Assembly: GCA_016720545.1 (NCBI GenBank)
Contig: JADKKK010000004.1
Coordinates: forward strand, 186,001 to 250,000
Direction: 5' to 3'
Source: Myxococcales bacterium
Lineage (GTDB): Bacteria > Myxococcota_A > Polyangia > Polyangiales > Polyangiaceae
DNA: 64,000 nucleotides
The position numbers and the translations under genes were made by a program. The notes under the pieces are model-generated. The model saw only the letters and a program-made list of their open reading frames with translations. It had not been told where the DNA came from and made no database searches. Positions 56,141 to 64,000 of the stretch are shown here, in pieces. Each line of letters opens with the position of its first letter. Within the stretch, counting starts at the first letter, position 1.

Positions 56141-58612
56141 CTACCCCAGCATCTTCCCCAACAAAAACAACGATGTAGCCTTGCGCGCCCCGTCGCTCGT
56201 GGGGCCCACGCACGAGGGGCAGCCGGCCTCGCACGGGCAGCCCGCGACCAGCCGCTCGGCGCGGAAGAGCAGCTCGGCGCGGTTCTGCCAGATTCGCTCG
56301 GAGAGGCCTGTGCCGCCCGGGATGTGCTCGTGCACGAACAGCGTCGGATCGTAGCCCGGTCGCGGCCCGCCGCGCGCGGCCTGGGGGGGCGCGCGCGGAG
56401 CGTCGTGCTCGCCGCCGGCCTCGCCGTCGTCGAGGCCCGTGTCGCCGAGCGTCGTTCCTAGATCGCGCGGATCGCACATGAGCGCCAGCGTGGAGACCAG
56501 CTCGAGCGCGACGCCCACGCCCCGGAGCCCGTCGATCGCCTGCGCCCGCCCGCCGGCGACCTCGGCGGCGAGCCCCTCGGGCACCGAGAGCCAGAACGAG
56601 GTCGTGTGCATCTGCATTTCGGGGAGCCGCACCTCGCCGTAGCCCGTGTTCTCGTGCGTGTGAAACTTGATTTTCTTGTATCCTACAACCTTCTCGACCA
56701 CGCTCACCTCGCCGTGGCCGGCGCGGAAGCCAGCGTCGGCGGCGCCGTCGTCGCGGTCCGCGGCGCCGCGCTTACCGAGCGGGCCGAGCGGGCCGAGCGG
56801 GCCATGCGCGGTCTCCTCGATGACGGCGATCTGCACGTGGGTCATGGCGTCGGTGAAGTAGTCGGGCTCGACCTTCCGCACGTACGCCTTGTGGTTGTCG
56901 TAGTCGAAGCGCTCGACCTGCCAACACTCGCCGTCGTGTTGGTAGATGGCCTGCTCGTGCACCATCGTGTGGGCGCCACGGAAATCGATCTCGGCGAGCA
57001 CCGCGTCGTGCTCGGCGTCGATGATGACGACGTTGTCCCAGCTCACCGAGCGGAGCGACACGTGGTTGGCGGGGTAGGCGTCGGCCGCCCAGTGGAAGGT
57101 GCCCTTGGCCTCGTGGAGCACGTGGTGCTGCGCGAGGAAGCGCAGCGCCTCGCGGGTGTCGTCGGCGGGCAGGGGACCGAACGCCTCGCCGGCCTTGAAG
57201 GGCAGCTCGAACGCCGCACACTTCAGGTGCTGCACGAGGATCTCGGCGTTCTCGGGGTCGATGCGCGCCTCCTCGATCGGCGCGCCGAACAGGAACGCGG
57301 GCTCCCTCGCGAGGTACTGGTCGAGCGGCGCGCTCGAGGTCACGAGCACGCACACGCTGCCCGCGCCCCGCCGGCCCGCGCGGCCGAACCGCTGCCACAC
57401 CGCCGCGATGCTCCCCGGGTAGCCGGCGCACACCACCGCGTCGAGATCGCCCACGTCGATGCCGAGCTCGAGGGCGTTCGTGGCCACCACGCAGAGCACC
57501 TCGCCCTCGCGGAGCTTGCGCTCGATCTCGCGTCGCCGCTCGGGCAGGTAGCCGCCGCGGTAGCCCATGATGGCCTGGGGATCGAGCTCGCCCGCCACGC
57601 GCTCGCGGAGGTAGCGGAGCATGACCTCCACGTTGTTGCGCGACTGCCCGAACACGATGGTGGGCACCCGCGCGCGGACAAGATCGGTCGCGAGCTTCAC
57701 GGCCTGCTTCACGTAGCTCGCGCGGACGCCGAGCTCCGCGTTCACGACCGGCGGGTTGTAGACGAAGAAGCGCCGATCGCCGTGGGGCGCGCCGCTCTCT
57801 GTGAGGGCCACGACGTCGTCTTCCTCGAGCCCGAAGAGGCGGGCCGCGTGCTCGCGCGGGTTGCCGATTGTGGCCGTCGCGCCGATGAGTCGCGGCCGCG
57901 CGCCGTGGAAGTGGGCCACGCGCAGCAGCCTGCGCAGCACGTTCGCCACGTGCGAGCCGAAGACGCCCTTGTAGGTGTGGAGCTCGTCGACCACCACGTA
58001 CTCGAGGCTCTGGAAGGTGCGCGCCCAGGCGGTGTGGTGCGGCAAGATGCCCGCGTGGAGCATGTCCGGGTTCGTGAGGACGATGCCCGAGCGCTCACGC
58101 GCCGCGCGCCGCGCGTCGCCCGGGGTGTCCCCGTCGTAGACCACGGCAGGCACGTCGATGCCCGCGTCTCGCGCGAGCTCGCGGAGGCCGGCCTCCTGGT
58201 CTCGCGCCAGGGCCTTTGTAGGATACAAGTAAATCGCGCGGGCGCCCGGGCGCTTCACCATCGCGTCGAGCACGGGCAGGTGAAAGCAGAAGCTCTTGCC
58301 GCTGGCGGTGGGCGTGGCCACGACCAGGCCACGCGGTCCGTCCTCGCGAGCTCCTTGGTGAGCGAGCGCGAACGCTTCGGCCTGGTGCGCGTAGAGCTGG
58401 TCGATGCCGCGCTTCGCGAGCGCGCGCACGAGGCCCGGCGCGAGGTCGGCGGGGACCGCGCGGAGGTGGGCCTCGCGAGGGCCCCGGGCCTCGTCGGCCG
58501 TGATGCATGGGCGCACCGCGCGGCTCGCGAGCCACCGCGCGAGCACGGCGTCGACGCCGCGATCGTCGTGTGCCCAAGGGGAAGAGGGGCGGGGGAGGTC
58601 GGCCGAGGTCAC
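56141..58612 (-). CDS. DEAD/DEAH helicase with DUF1998 zinc-binding C-terminus (MrfA/YprA-like)
   Basis: 823 aa from GTG 58612 (start uncertain; TTG at 58621 or 58648 also possible). Superfamily 2 helicase: Q-like IDQLYAHQAEAF, motif I VVATPTASGKSFCF, motif II VVVDELHTY (DELH rather than DEAH), motif III GATATIGNPREHA, motif V LELGIDVGDLDAVV, motif VI WQRFGRAGRRG. The C-terminal DUF1998 region ends ERLVAGCPCEAGCPSCVGP, with four cysteines CxCxxxCxxC as in MrfA, a DNA-repair helicase that excises mitomycin adducts in Bacillus subtilis. Role in repair is likely. Its start is divergent from lspA. Confidence 0.9.
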   Translation of the reverse strand: MTSADLPRPSSPWAHDDRGVDAVLARWLASRAVRPCITADEARGPREAHLRAVPADLAPGLVRALAKRGIDQLYAHQAEAFALAHQGAREDGPRGLVVATPTASGKSFCFHLPVLDAMVKRPGARAIYLYPTKALARDQEAGLRELARDAGIDVPAVVYDGDTPGDARRAARERSGIVLTNPDMLHAGILPHHTAWARTFQSLEYVVVDELHTYKGVFGSHVANVLRRLLRVAHFHGARPRLIGATATIGNPREHAARLFGLEEDDVVALTESGAPHGDRRFFVYNPPVVNAELGVRASYVKQAVKLATDLVRARVPTIVFGQSRNNVEVMLRYLRERVAGELDPQAIMGYRGGYLPERRREIERKLREGEVLCVVATNALELGIDVGDLDAVVCAGYPGSIAAVWQRFGRAGRRGAGSVCVLVTSSAPLDQYLAREPAFLFGAPIEEARIDPENAEILVQHLKCAAFELPFKAGEAFGPLPADDTREALRFLAQHHVLHEAKGTFHWAADAYPANHVSLRSVSWDNVVIIDAEHDAVLAEIDFRGAHTMVHEQAIYQHDGECWQVERFDYDNHKAYVRKVEPDYFTDAMTHVQIAVIEETAHGPLGPLGPLGKRGAADRDDGAADAGFRAGHGEVSVVEKVVGYKKIKFHTHENTGYGEVRLPEMQMHTTSFWLSVPEGLAAEVAGGRAQAIDGLRGVGVALELVSTLALMCDPRDLGTTLGDTGLDDGEAGGEHDAPRAPPQAARGGPRPGYDPTLFVHEHIPGGTGLSERIWQNRAELLFRAERLVAGCPCEAGCPSCVGPTSDGARKATSLFLLGKMLG

Positions 58613-58799
58613 GCTGAACAAAAAAGCAGGAGGGGGGCGGCGGCGCAAGTCGGCGCGCTCGCGCGGCCGCGAAAAGCCAGCCCGCGGGGCTGGGTAGTAG
58701 CGACTTCAGGCGAACTGGCGTACATGGGGGGCCTCGCGTCGCGCGCAGATGCGCGTCGCGCTCGGTGGCCTCCCGCCGCTCTCGTCCCTCGATTTCCTC

Positions 58800-59717
58800 A
58801 TGAACGACGCCGCTCCCGAACCGACCGAAGAGACCGCACCCGCGGGGCTCGCCCCCTCCGTGCTTGCCAGCTCCGCGGTCGCCCCCCCCGCGGTCGAGCC
58901 GGCGCCGGCCCCTCCCGCCCCGCCGGAGCCCGCGCGGCTCGCCCCGGACGAGCCCCGCTTGGCGCCGCCGCAGTTCACAGCGAAGAAGATCGCCGATCCG
59001 CTGGCGGGCCGACCCTCGCGCTCGTTCCTGCTCATCGTCGCGATGGTGTCGCTCGTGGCCGACGTGGCCTCGAAGCTCTGGGCCGAGAAGGCGCTCGACG
59101 GCTACCCCGGGTTCGTCACCGTGCTCGAAGAGCACCTCATGTTCATTCTCGCGAAGAACAAGGGCGGGGCGTGGGGCCTGCTTCAGGGTCAGAGCGAGAA
59201 CGTACGCCGGCCCTTCTTTCTCTTGGTCTCCGTCGCCGCGATCGCCTTCATCATGACGCTCTACCGGCGCCTGACGCCGCGCCAGCACGCGCTCCGCTGG
59301 GGGCTCCCGTTGGTGCTCGGCGGCGCCCTCGGGAACGTGTTCGACCGCGTTCGCTACGGTCACGTCATCGACTTCATCGACTACCGGGCCGAGTGGGTGC
59401 GCTCGATGAACACGTTCATCGCCAAACACGTGCCCGGCCACTACGTCACCGATCACTGGCCCACGTTCAACGTCGCGGACGTCGCCATCTGCGTGGGGGT
59501 CGGGCTCATGGCGGTGGACATGTTCACCGCGCGCCGCGGGCGCGAGCCCGGACCGGCCGCGCTCGTCGCGGCGCCCCTAGTCCCGGCCGCCGATGGCCCC
59601 GCGATGGAGGTGGCCCCCACCGAGGCGGCGGCGTCGCCCGAGGCGTCGGCCCACACGTCCGCTCCCGCGTCCCTGAAGCCCTCGTCCGAGGGCGAGGTGG
59701 CGAAGGAAGACGCTTGA
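58800..59717 (+). CDS. lspA: Lipoprotein signal peptidase II with N- and C-terminal extensions
   Basis: Cleaves the signal peptide of prolipoproteins after diacylglyceryl transfer. 305 aa from ATG 58800, versus ~165 typical. The family core (~70-250) has four helices, GNVFDRVRYGHVIDF with catalytic Asp in NxxD, and PTFNVADVAIC with the second Asp, plus NKGGAWGLLQG. The N-terminal ~65 residues are Pro/Ala/Glu-rich and the C-terminal ~55 are Ala/Pro/Ser, both outside the core. An in-frame ATG at 58749 is the alternative start. The stop overlaps the TTG start of lgt (TTGA), placing two consecutive lipoprotein-maturation enzymes in one unit. Confidence 0.93.
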   Translation: MNDAAPEPTEETAPAGLAPSVLASSAVAPPAVEPAPAPPAPPEPARLAPDEPRLAPPQFTAKKIADPLAGRPSRSFLLIVAMVSLVADVASKLWAEKALDGYPGFVTVLEEHLMFILAKNKGGAWGLLQGQSENVRRPFFLLVSVAAIAFIMTLYRRLTPRQHALRWGLPLVLGGALGNVFDRVRYGHVIDFIDYRAEWVRSMNTFIAKHVPGHYVTDHWPTFNVADVAICVGVGLMAVDMFTARRGREPGPAALVAAPLVPAADGPAMEVAPTEAAASPEASAHTSAPASLKPSSEGEVAKEDA

Positions 59718-60652
59718 GACCGGAGCTGTTTCGTCTCTTCGACGTCGGCTTCCCGTCCTACTTCGTCCTCCTCCTGACCGGCTTCGTGTTCGCCACGGCG
59801 CTCGGCGTCCTTTGGGCTCGTCGCATCGGCCACAACCCCGACGTCATCGTCGACCTGTCGCTGGCGATGCTCCTCTCGGGCGTCGTCGCCTCGCGCCTGC
59901 TCCATGTGGTGGCCGACGGATACTTCATGGATTACGTGCATTTGTGCACCGACCCATCGAAGGTGAGTTGGCCGCTCGAGCGCGCCGAGTGCCTCTCTTC
60001 GCGGTACCAGGGCGTGTGGGACGAGGCCGCCCGCACCTGCCACCCGTCGCAGACCGACTGCTTCGCGTGGGCGAAGTTCTGGGCCGGCGGCCTCACGTAT
60101 TACGGTGGCTTCCTCGGCGCCACGGGCGCGGCGGTCGTGCTGCTCCGCCGCGACAAGTTCCCCTTCTGGAAGGCCGCCGACATGGCCGGCTTCGCGATCC
60201 CGATGGGGCTCGCCTTTGGCCGCATGGGCTGCCTGCTGGCTGGCTGCTGCTTCGGGGCGCGCTCCGGCTTGCCGTTCGCGCTCTCGTTCCCGCCACGGAG
60301 CCCCGCGAGCGAGGCGCAGGCCAAGCTCGGGGAGCTCGCGTCGGCGCGTGAGTGGAGTCACCCCGTGCACTCTACACAGATTTACGAGAGCGCCTTCTCC
60401 CTGGCTATCGCGGCCTTCTGCCTGTTCTACGTGCTCCCTCGCAAGCGCTACGACGGGCAGGTGTTCGTCGCGTTCATGGTGCTCTACCCCGTGGCGCGCT
60501 TCCTCGTGGAGATCCTCCGTCGCGACGCGCGCGGCGGCGCCCTCGGGCTGTCGACCTCCCAGCTCATCGGCCTCGGGCTCCTCGCGGCGGCGGCCCTCAT
60601 CCACAAGGCGCGCGCTCCCGCGCCGCGCCCCGCGGCCGCGTCGAGTGATTGA
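59714..60652 (+). CDS. lgt: Prolipoprotein diacylglyceryl transferase
   Basis: Transfers diacylglycerol from phosphatidylglycerol to the lipobox Cys of prolipoproteins in the inner membrane. 312 aa from TTG 59714, with AAGGAAG upstream. Seven or so helices; conserved GLTYYGGFLGA (~117-128), FGRMGCLLAGCCFGARSGLP containing the essential Arg and the GC.GCC variant signature, and HPVHSTQIYES. Between helices 1 and 2 is a Cys-containing loop (HLCTDPSKVSWPLERAECL...CHPSQTDC) longer than in E. coli. The large frame upstream in this phase is antisense to the helicase and is not part of the gene. Overlaps lspA by 4 bp. Confidence 0.96.
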   Translation: MRPELFRLFDVGFPSYFVLLLTGFVFATALGVLWARRIGHNPDVIVDLSLAMLLSGVVASRLLHVVADGYFMDYVHLCTDPSKVSWPLERAECLSSRYQGVWDEAARTCHPSQTDCFAWAKFWAGGLTYYGGFLGATGAAVVLLRRDKFPFWKAADMAGFAIPMGLAFGRMGCLLAGCCFGARSGLPFALSFPPRSPASEAQAKLGELASAREWSHPVHSTQIYESAFSLAIAAFCLFYVLPRKRYDGQVFVAFMVLYPVARFLVEILRRDARGGALGLSTSQLIGLGLLAAAALIHKARAPAPRPAAASSD

Positions 60653-60694
60653 AAATTCCGCCGTGGTCGGGTCGGGCTGATTTAGCCTGCCGCT

Positions 60695-61573
60695 ATGGCC
60701 ACCCTCCTGGACGGGAAGAAGATCGCCGAGTCGGTTCGTCTCGCGGTGAAGCACCGCGTCGCCGCGTTCACCGCTTCGGCCGGGCGGCCGCCGGGCCTCG
60801 ACGTCGTGCTCGTGGGCGACGATCCCGCGAGCCACGTGTACGTGGGCGCGAAGGAGAAGGCCTCGGCCGAGGTGGGCGTGCGAGGCCGGGTCCACCGGCT
60901 GCCCGCCGACACCTCGGAGGGGGCGCTGCTCGCGCTGCTCGCCTCGCTCTCGTGCGACGACGCGGTCGACGGGATCCTCGTGCAGCTCCCGCTGCCGAAG
61001 CACATCCGCGAGGCGCCGGTGCTCGAGGCGATCTCCCCATGGAAGGACGTCGACGGCTTCCACCCGGAGAACGTGGGCCTCCTCGCGCTCGGCCGTCCGC
61101 GGCTCGTGCCGTGCACGCCCCTCGGGTGCATGCGCATCTTGGCGACCGCCGGCGTGGCTGTGGCGGGGCTCCGCGCGGTGGTCGTCGGTCGCAGCAACAT
61201 CGTCGGGAAGCCTGTCGCTCAGCTGCTGCTCGCCGAGAGCGCCACCGTGACGATCGCGCACTCGCGCACCCGCGACCTCGCCGCCCTGTGCCGCGAGGCC
61301 GACCTCCTCGTCGCCGCCGTGGGCAGGCCGGAGCTGCTCACCGGCGAGTACGTGCGCGACGGCGCGGTCGTGCTCGACGTGGGCATCAACCGCGTGCCCC
61401 GGCCCGACGAGCCCGGCAAGACGCGCCTCGTCGGCGACGTCCACTTCGCGCAGGCGTCGGAGCGCGCCTCGGCGATCACGCCCGTGCCGGGCGGTCTCGG
61501 CCCGATGACCATCGCGTGCCTGCTCGAGAACACAGTGCGGGCTGCGGAGCTGCGCGCGGCCCTGTCGCGGTAG
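60695..61573 (+). CDS. folD: Methylenetetrahydrofolate dehydrogenase / methenyl-THF cyclohydrolase
   Basis: Bifunctional enzyme interconverting one-carbon folates with NADP. 292 aa. Catalytic-site segments: VLVGDDPASHVYVGAKEKASAEVG (Tyr and Lys of YVGAKEK), VDGILVQLPLPKHI, PWKDVDGFHPENVG, PCTPLGCMRIL. Nucleotide-binding VVVGRSNIVGKPVAQLLL, then VLDVGINRVP, and the C-terminal signature ITPVPGGLGPMTIACLL. Length matches the family. Starts 43 bp after lgt on the same strand. It is followed by an AT-rich promoter/operator region before cysK, so folD is probably the last gene of the lspA-lgt-folD unit. Confidence 0.98.
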   Translation: MATLLDGKKIAESVRLAVKHRVAAFTASAGRPPGLDVVLVGDDPASHVYVGAKEKASAEVGVRGRVHRLPADTSEGALLALLASLSCDDAVDGILVQLPLPKHIREAPVLEAISPWKDVDGFHPENVGLLALGRPRLVPCTPLGCMRILATAGVAVAGLRAVVVGRSNIVGKPVAQLLLAESATVTIAHSRTRDLAALCREADLLVAAVGRPELLTGEYVRDGAVVLDVGINRVPRPDEPGKTRLVGDVHFAQASERASAITPVPGGLGPMTIACLLENTVRAAELRAALSR

Positions 61574-61601
61574 GCTCGACGGCCAAGCTTGCCCGATGTT
61601 T

Positions 61602-61641
61602 TCGTTCGCTATAGTATCGACAGTTCCAGTATAACGAACGA
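61602..61641 (+). promoter_or_regulatory. Palindromic operator/promoter region upstream of cysK
   Basis: tcgttcgctata (61602-61613) and tataacgaacga (61630-61641) are inverted arms with one mismatch across a 16-bp spacer, in a strikingly AT-rich window. A -10-like TATAGT lies at 61610-61615, with TTGCCC at 61589-61594 as a weak -35. The strong Shine-Dalgarno AGGAGG is at 61646-61651. The dyad overlaps the -10 region, as a repressor site would. The regulator is unknown; a cysteine-responsive Rrf2/CymR-type factor is one guess. Confidence 0.5.
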
Positions 61642-61656
61642 CAGCAGGAGGGCACG

Positions 61657-62634
61657 ATGGCGCGCATTTACGAGGACAACTCCCGAAGCATTGGCCGCAC
61701 ACCGCTCGTCGAGCTGCGGCGCCTCGCGAAGGGCGCTGGCGCGCGCGTGCTCGCGAAGATCGAGGGGCGGAACCCCGCGTACTCGGTGAAGTGCCGCATC
61801 GGCGCGTCGATGGTGTGGGACGCCGAGGAGCAGGGCCTCCTGCGGCCGGGCGGCGGCATCGTGGAGGCCACGAGCGGCAACACCGGCATCGCCCTCGCGT
61901 TCGCCGCGGCCGCGCGTGGGTACCGCTGCGTGCTGGCCATGCCCGACACGATGAGCCTCGAGCGGCGGAAGGTGCTCGTCGCGTTCGGCGCCGAGCTCGT
62001 GCTCACGCCGGGCGCGCAGGGCATGAAGGGCGCGATCGCCAAGGCCGAGGAGCTCGCGAAAGCCGACCCGACGCTCCACCTCATGCGCCAGTTCGAGAAC
62101 CCCGCCAACCCCGCCATTCACGAGAAGACCACGGGCCCCGAGCTGTGGGACGACACCGACGGCGAGCTCGACGCGCTCGTCGCGGGCGTGGGCACGGGTG
62201 GCACGATCACGGGCGTCTCCCGCTACTTCAAGCAGACCCGCGGGCGCGCGATCGTCTCGGTCGCCGTCGAGCCGAGCCACTCGCCGGTCATCACGCAGAC
62301 CCGCGAAGGCAGAGAGCTCGCGCCCGGGCCGCACAAAATCCAGGGGATCGGCGCAGGTTTCGTGCCCAAGAACCTGGACCTCACGCTCGTCGATCGGGTG
62401 GAGCAGGTCTCCAACGACGAGGCGATCGCGACGGCGCGCAGGCTCGCGAAGGAGGAGGGCATCCTCTGTGGCATCTCCTGTGGCGCCGCGGCGGCCGCGG
62501 CCTTGCGCCTGGCGAACGAGCCCGCGTTCGCCGGGAAGACCGTCGCGGTCATCCTCCCGGACGCGGGCGAGCGCTACCTCTCGGGCGCGCTCTTCGAGGG
62601 CATGTTCGACGGTCTCGACAAGGCGACCGGCTAG
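61657..62634 (+). CDS. cysK: Cysteine synthase A (O-acetylserine sulfhydrylase)
   Basis: PLP enzyme making cysteine from O-acetylserine and sulfide. 325 aa. Opens IYEDNSRSIGRTPLVELRRL. PLP lysine is K45 in NPAYSVKCRIGASM. EATSGNTGIALAFAA binds the substrate carboxylate; VAGVGTGGTITGVSRYFK binds the phosphate; GISCGAAAAAAL closes the site; and IQGIGAGFVPKNLD is typical of CysK. Cys replaces Asp after the lysine (SVKCRIG), seen in some cystathionine-beta-synthase-like members, so that substrate cannot be excluded. AGGAGG and a palindromic promoter precede it; the next gene is cysE, 85 bp on. Confidence 0.94.
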   Translation: MARIYEDNSRSIGRTPLVELRRLAKGAGARVLAKIEGRNPAYSVKCRIGASMVWDAEEQGLLRPGGGIVEATSGNTGIALAFAAAARGYRCVLAMPDTMSLERRKVLVAFGAELVLTPGAQGMKGAIAKAEELAKADPTLHLMRQFENPANPAIHEKTTGPELWDDTDGELDALVAGVGTGGTITGVSRYFKQTRGRAIVSVAVEPSHSPVITQTREGRELAPGPHKIQGIGAGFVPKNLDLTLVDRVEQVSNDEAIATARRLAKEEGILCGISCGAAAAAALRLANEPAFAGKTVAVILPDAGERYLSGALFEGMFDGLDKATG

Positions 62635-62719
62635 GGCCAGGCGCCCGGGCGCGACCGGGCCGCGCGGCGAGACCACGAGACCTTTGGCAGCGCGGGGCGG
62701 TCGCGCTATGGGGGCTGCG

Positions 62720-63697
62720 ATGTCGCACCCCGAGCTCGATTCGTTCGTCGCGGCCATGGCGCAGAGCTACGCCGGCGATCCTCGCGGTCACCGCCTCAAT
62801 CGCCGGTACATGCCCTCGAAGGCGGTCGTCGCCGAGATCGTGGAGCTGTGCCTCGAGGTGTTCTTCCCGGGGTACTTCGGGCGGCAAGACCTCACCGACG
62901 AGAACCTCACCGAGCACCTCCGCGGGCTCTTCGACGAGCTCCACGCACGCCTCGCGGTCCAGATCGAACAGTGCCTCTGTCACGCCATCGAAGAGGGCGA
63001 GGGCGACGGCTCGCGCGCCTACGCCGACTGCGCCGAGTACACCGCGAAGCTCTCGGGGCGGCTGCTCGCGCGGCTCCCGGCGCTCCGCGCGATGCTGCTC
63101 GACGACATGCAGGCGGCGCTCGAGGGGGATCCCGCGGCGCACGGGCTCGACGAGGTGATCCTCGCGTACCCCGGCTTCCTCGCCGTGGCGGTGCACCGGG
63201 TCGCGCACGAGCTCTACGAGATGGGCGTGCCTCTCATGCCGCGCATGATGAGCGAGTGGGCCCACAGCGTGACGGGGTGCGACATCCACCCGGGCGCGAA
63301 GATCGGCCACCGCTTCTTCGTCGACCACGCGACCGGCACGGTCGTCGGCGAGACGAGCGTCATCGGCGACGGGGTGAAGCTCTACCAAGGGGTCACCCTC
63401 GGCGCGCTCTCGCACCCACGTGACGCGTCCGGCCGCGTGATCCGCAACGTGCGGCGTCACCCCACCGTCGAGGACGACGTGACCATCTACGCGAACGCCA
63501 CCGTGCTCGGCGGCACGACCATCGTGGGGCGCGGCAGCGTGATCGGCGGCTCGGTGTTCGTCACGAAGAGCGTCGCGCCGGCGTCGCTGGTCTCTCGCGG
63601 CGAGAGGGGGCACTCCTCGCGCCCGCTGCCTGCCACGGGGTCGCCCGCGTCGCCGGACGGGGACGCGGTCCCCGGCGCCCCCGAGTTTGACATCTGA
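62720..63697 (+). CDS. cysE: Serine O-acetyltransferase
   Basis: Acetylates serine to O-acetylserine, the substrate of the neighbouring CysK. 325 aa from ATG 62720 (ATG 62708 adds four residues). A long N-terminal helical domain (~1-190) contains CLCHAIEEGEGDGSRAYADCAEYTAKLSGRLLARLP. The left-handed beta-helix follows: VTGCDIHPGAKIGHRFFVDHATGTVVGETSVIGDGVKLYQGVTLGA, with catalytic His and Asp in FVDHATG, then RRHPTVEDDVTIYANATVLGGTTIVGRGSVIGGSVFVTKSV. The ~40-residue Pro/Ser/Gly tail differs from the GDGI-type inhibitory tail of E. coli CysE. This long-N-terminus form resembles the EpsC/plant-type group. CysK-CysE adjacency supports the pathway. Confidence 0.95.
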   Translation: MSHPELDSFVAAMAQSYAGDPRGHRLNRRYMPSKAVVAEIVELCLEVFFPGYFGRQDLTDENLTEHLRGLFDELHARLAVQIEQCLCHAIEEGEGDGSRAYADCAEYTAKLSGRLLARLPALRAMLLDDMQAALEGDPAAHGLDEVILAYPGFLAVAVHRVAHELYEMGVPLMPRMMSEWAHSVTGCDIHPGAKIGHRFFVDHATGTVVGETSVIGDGVKLYQGVTLGALSHPRDASGRVIRNVRRHPTVEDDVTIYANATVLGGTTIVGRGSVIGGSVFVTKSVAPASLVSRGERGHSSRPLPATGSPASPDGDAVPGAPEFDI

Positions 63698-63698
63698 C

Positions 63699-64000
63699 CT
63701 ATTCTCGAACGTCCGGGCGCCTCGTCGAGGCGGGCTGGCGCTCCCCCTCGGCGCTGACGAGCCCGCGAAGCCGAGAGGCCATCGAGGCGGCCGCCGCGCG
63801 CACGATCTCGAGGAGGCCGTCGTGCGGTTCGTGCGCGCGCTCGCCCTCGCGCCCGCCGCCCCTCAACGGGACCGCGAAGCCTAGCGTGGCGGTCTCCTGG
63901 GAACCGGCGCGCTCGCGGCGCAGGGCGGGGAGGTCGCCCTCCGAAGGCGGTCCCGCCGCGTCCTCGCTGGCGCTCAGCGTCGCGCCCACGCTGCGGAGGA
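63699..64000 (-). CDS. Hypothetical protein, C-terminal fragment (continues beyond window)
   Basis: An open minus-strand frame of about 100 codons reaches the window edge, stop at 63699, immediately after the cysE stop and convergent with it. The visible C-terminus contains ETATLGFAVPLRGG and a helix EPHDGLLEIVRAAAASMASRLRGLVSAEG, then a short basic tail. It could be the end of a ligand-sensing regulator, since the helix following a GG-rich strand recalls GAF/IclR-like domain ends, but this is weak. It might also be a chance frame in GC-rich DNA. Confidence 0.4.
   Translation of the reverse strand, partial: LRSVGATLSASEDAAGPPSEGDLPALRRERAGSQETATLGFAVPLRGGGREGERAHEPHDGLLEIVRAAAASMASRLRGLVSAEGERQPASTRRPDVRE

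Noticed and set aside
56606..59713. Long open plus-strand frame leading into lgt
   Set aside because: Antisense to the helicase and then out of frame with lspA. Only the part from TTG 59714, with a ribosome site and all Lgt motifs, is real.
59700..59730. Possible frameshift joining lspA and lgt
   Set aside because: Both proteins are complete, and the TTG of lgt has its own AAGGAAG, so this is an ordinary 4-bp overlap.

Overview
The window is about 70% GC, densely coded on both strands, and looks like chromosome of a myxobacterium (Myxococcota, probably Polyangia). Supporting signs are three Hanks-type Ser/Thr kinases, three FHA-domain proteins, two sigma-54 activators, many lipoproteins with Asp/Gly/Pro-rich linkers, and an AgmX/GltJ-like motility protein. 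I see no rRNA, tRNA, CRISPR array, insertion sequence, prophage or plasmid gene. Species assignment is inference.

Layout. 1-7.7 kb: the 3' end of alaS; an intergenic element of nested inverted repeats (858-1161) ending at a TTAG x8 tract; a small hypothetical gene; a kinase-FHA-GGDEF-like protein; two small envelope proteins; a SnoaL-like protein; then mvaB-like lyase, DUF192 lipoprotein and cyclophilin lipoprotein. 7.8-12.5 kb: a polytopic membrane protein, a 61-residue protein, and an FHA-CpaF-like protein without a Walker A motif. 12.6-22.6 kb, all minus strand: AgmX/GltJ-like, dprA, topA; then an NtrC-type regulator and the coupled run queA-tgt-MshEN/TPR. 22.7-30.7 kb: a cytochrome-like lipoprotein, an outer-membrane protein, ihfA and a MerR regulator, a GT2 glycosyltransferase and hutH.

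30.9-38.4 kb is the most accessory-looking part. It holds a lipoprotein made of eleven tandem knottin-like cysteine modules, translationally coupled to a second lipoprotein. Converging on these is a four-gene signalling group: FHA-sigma54 activator, TPR protein, lipoprotein, kinase. 38.4-45.5 kb: a coupled 81-residue protein and PhoD phosphatase, a catalytic/non-catalytic M16 peptidase pair, a MoxR ATPase and tsaB. 45.6-54.9 kb: PA14 and duplicated-domain lipoproteins, lon coupled to a membrane HExxH peptidase with a helical-repeat tail, a third kinase with a (PADPK)n tail, and a sugar-nucleotide epimerase. 55.2-64 kb: an acidic hypothetical protein, an MrfA-like helicase, the lipoprotein-maturation pair lspA-lgt, folD, and the cysteine-synthesis pair cysK-cysE, with an AT-rich palindrome before cysK.

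Recurring themes are translational coupling by 1-4 bp overlaps (at least ten junctions), lipoproteins together with their maturation enzymes, and phospho-signalling parts (kinases plus FHA readers). Candidates for something new are the structured intergenic element, the knottin lipoprotein pair, the FHA/pseudo-CpaF protein and the Lon-metallopeptidase pair. Function for each of these is inferred, not shown.
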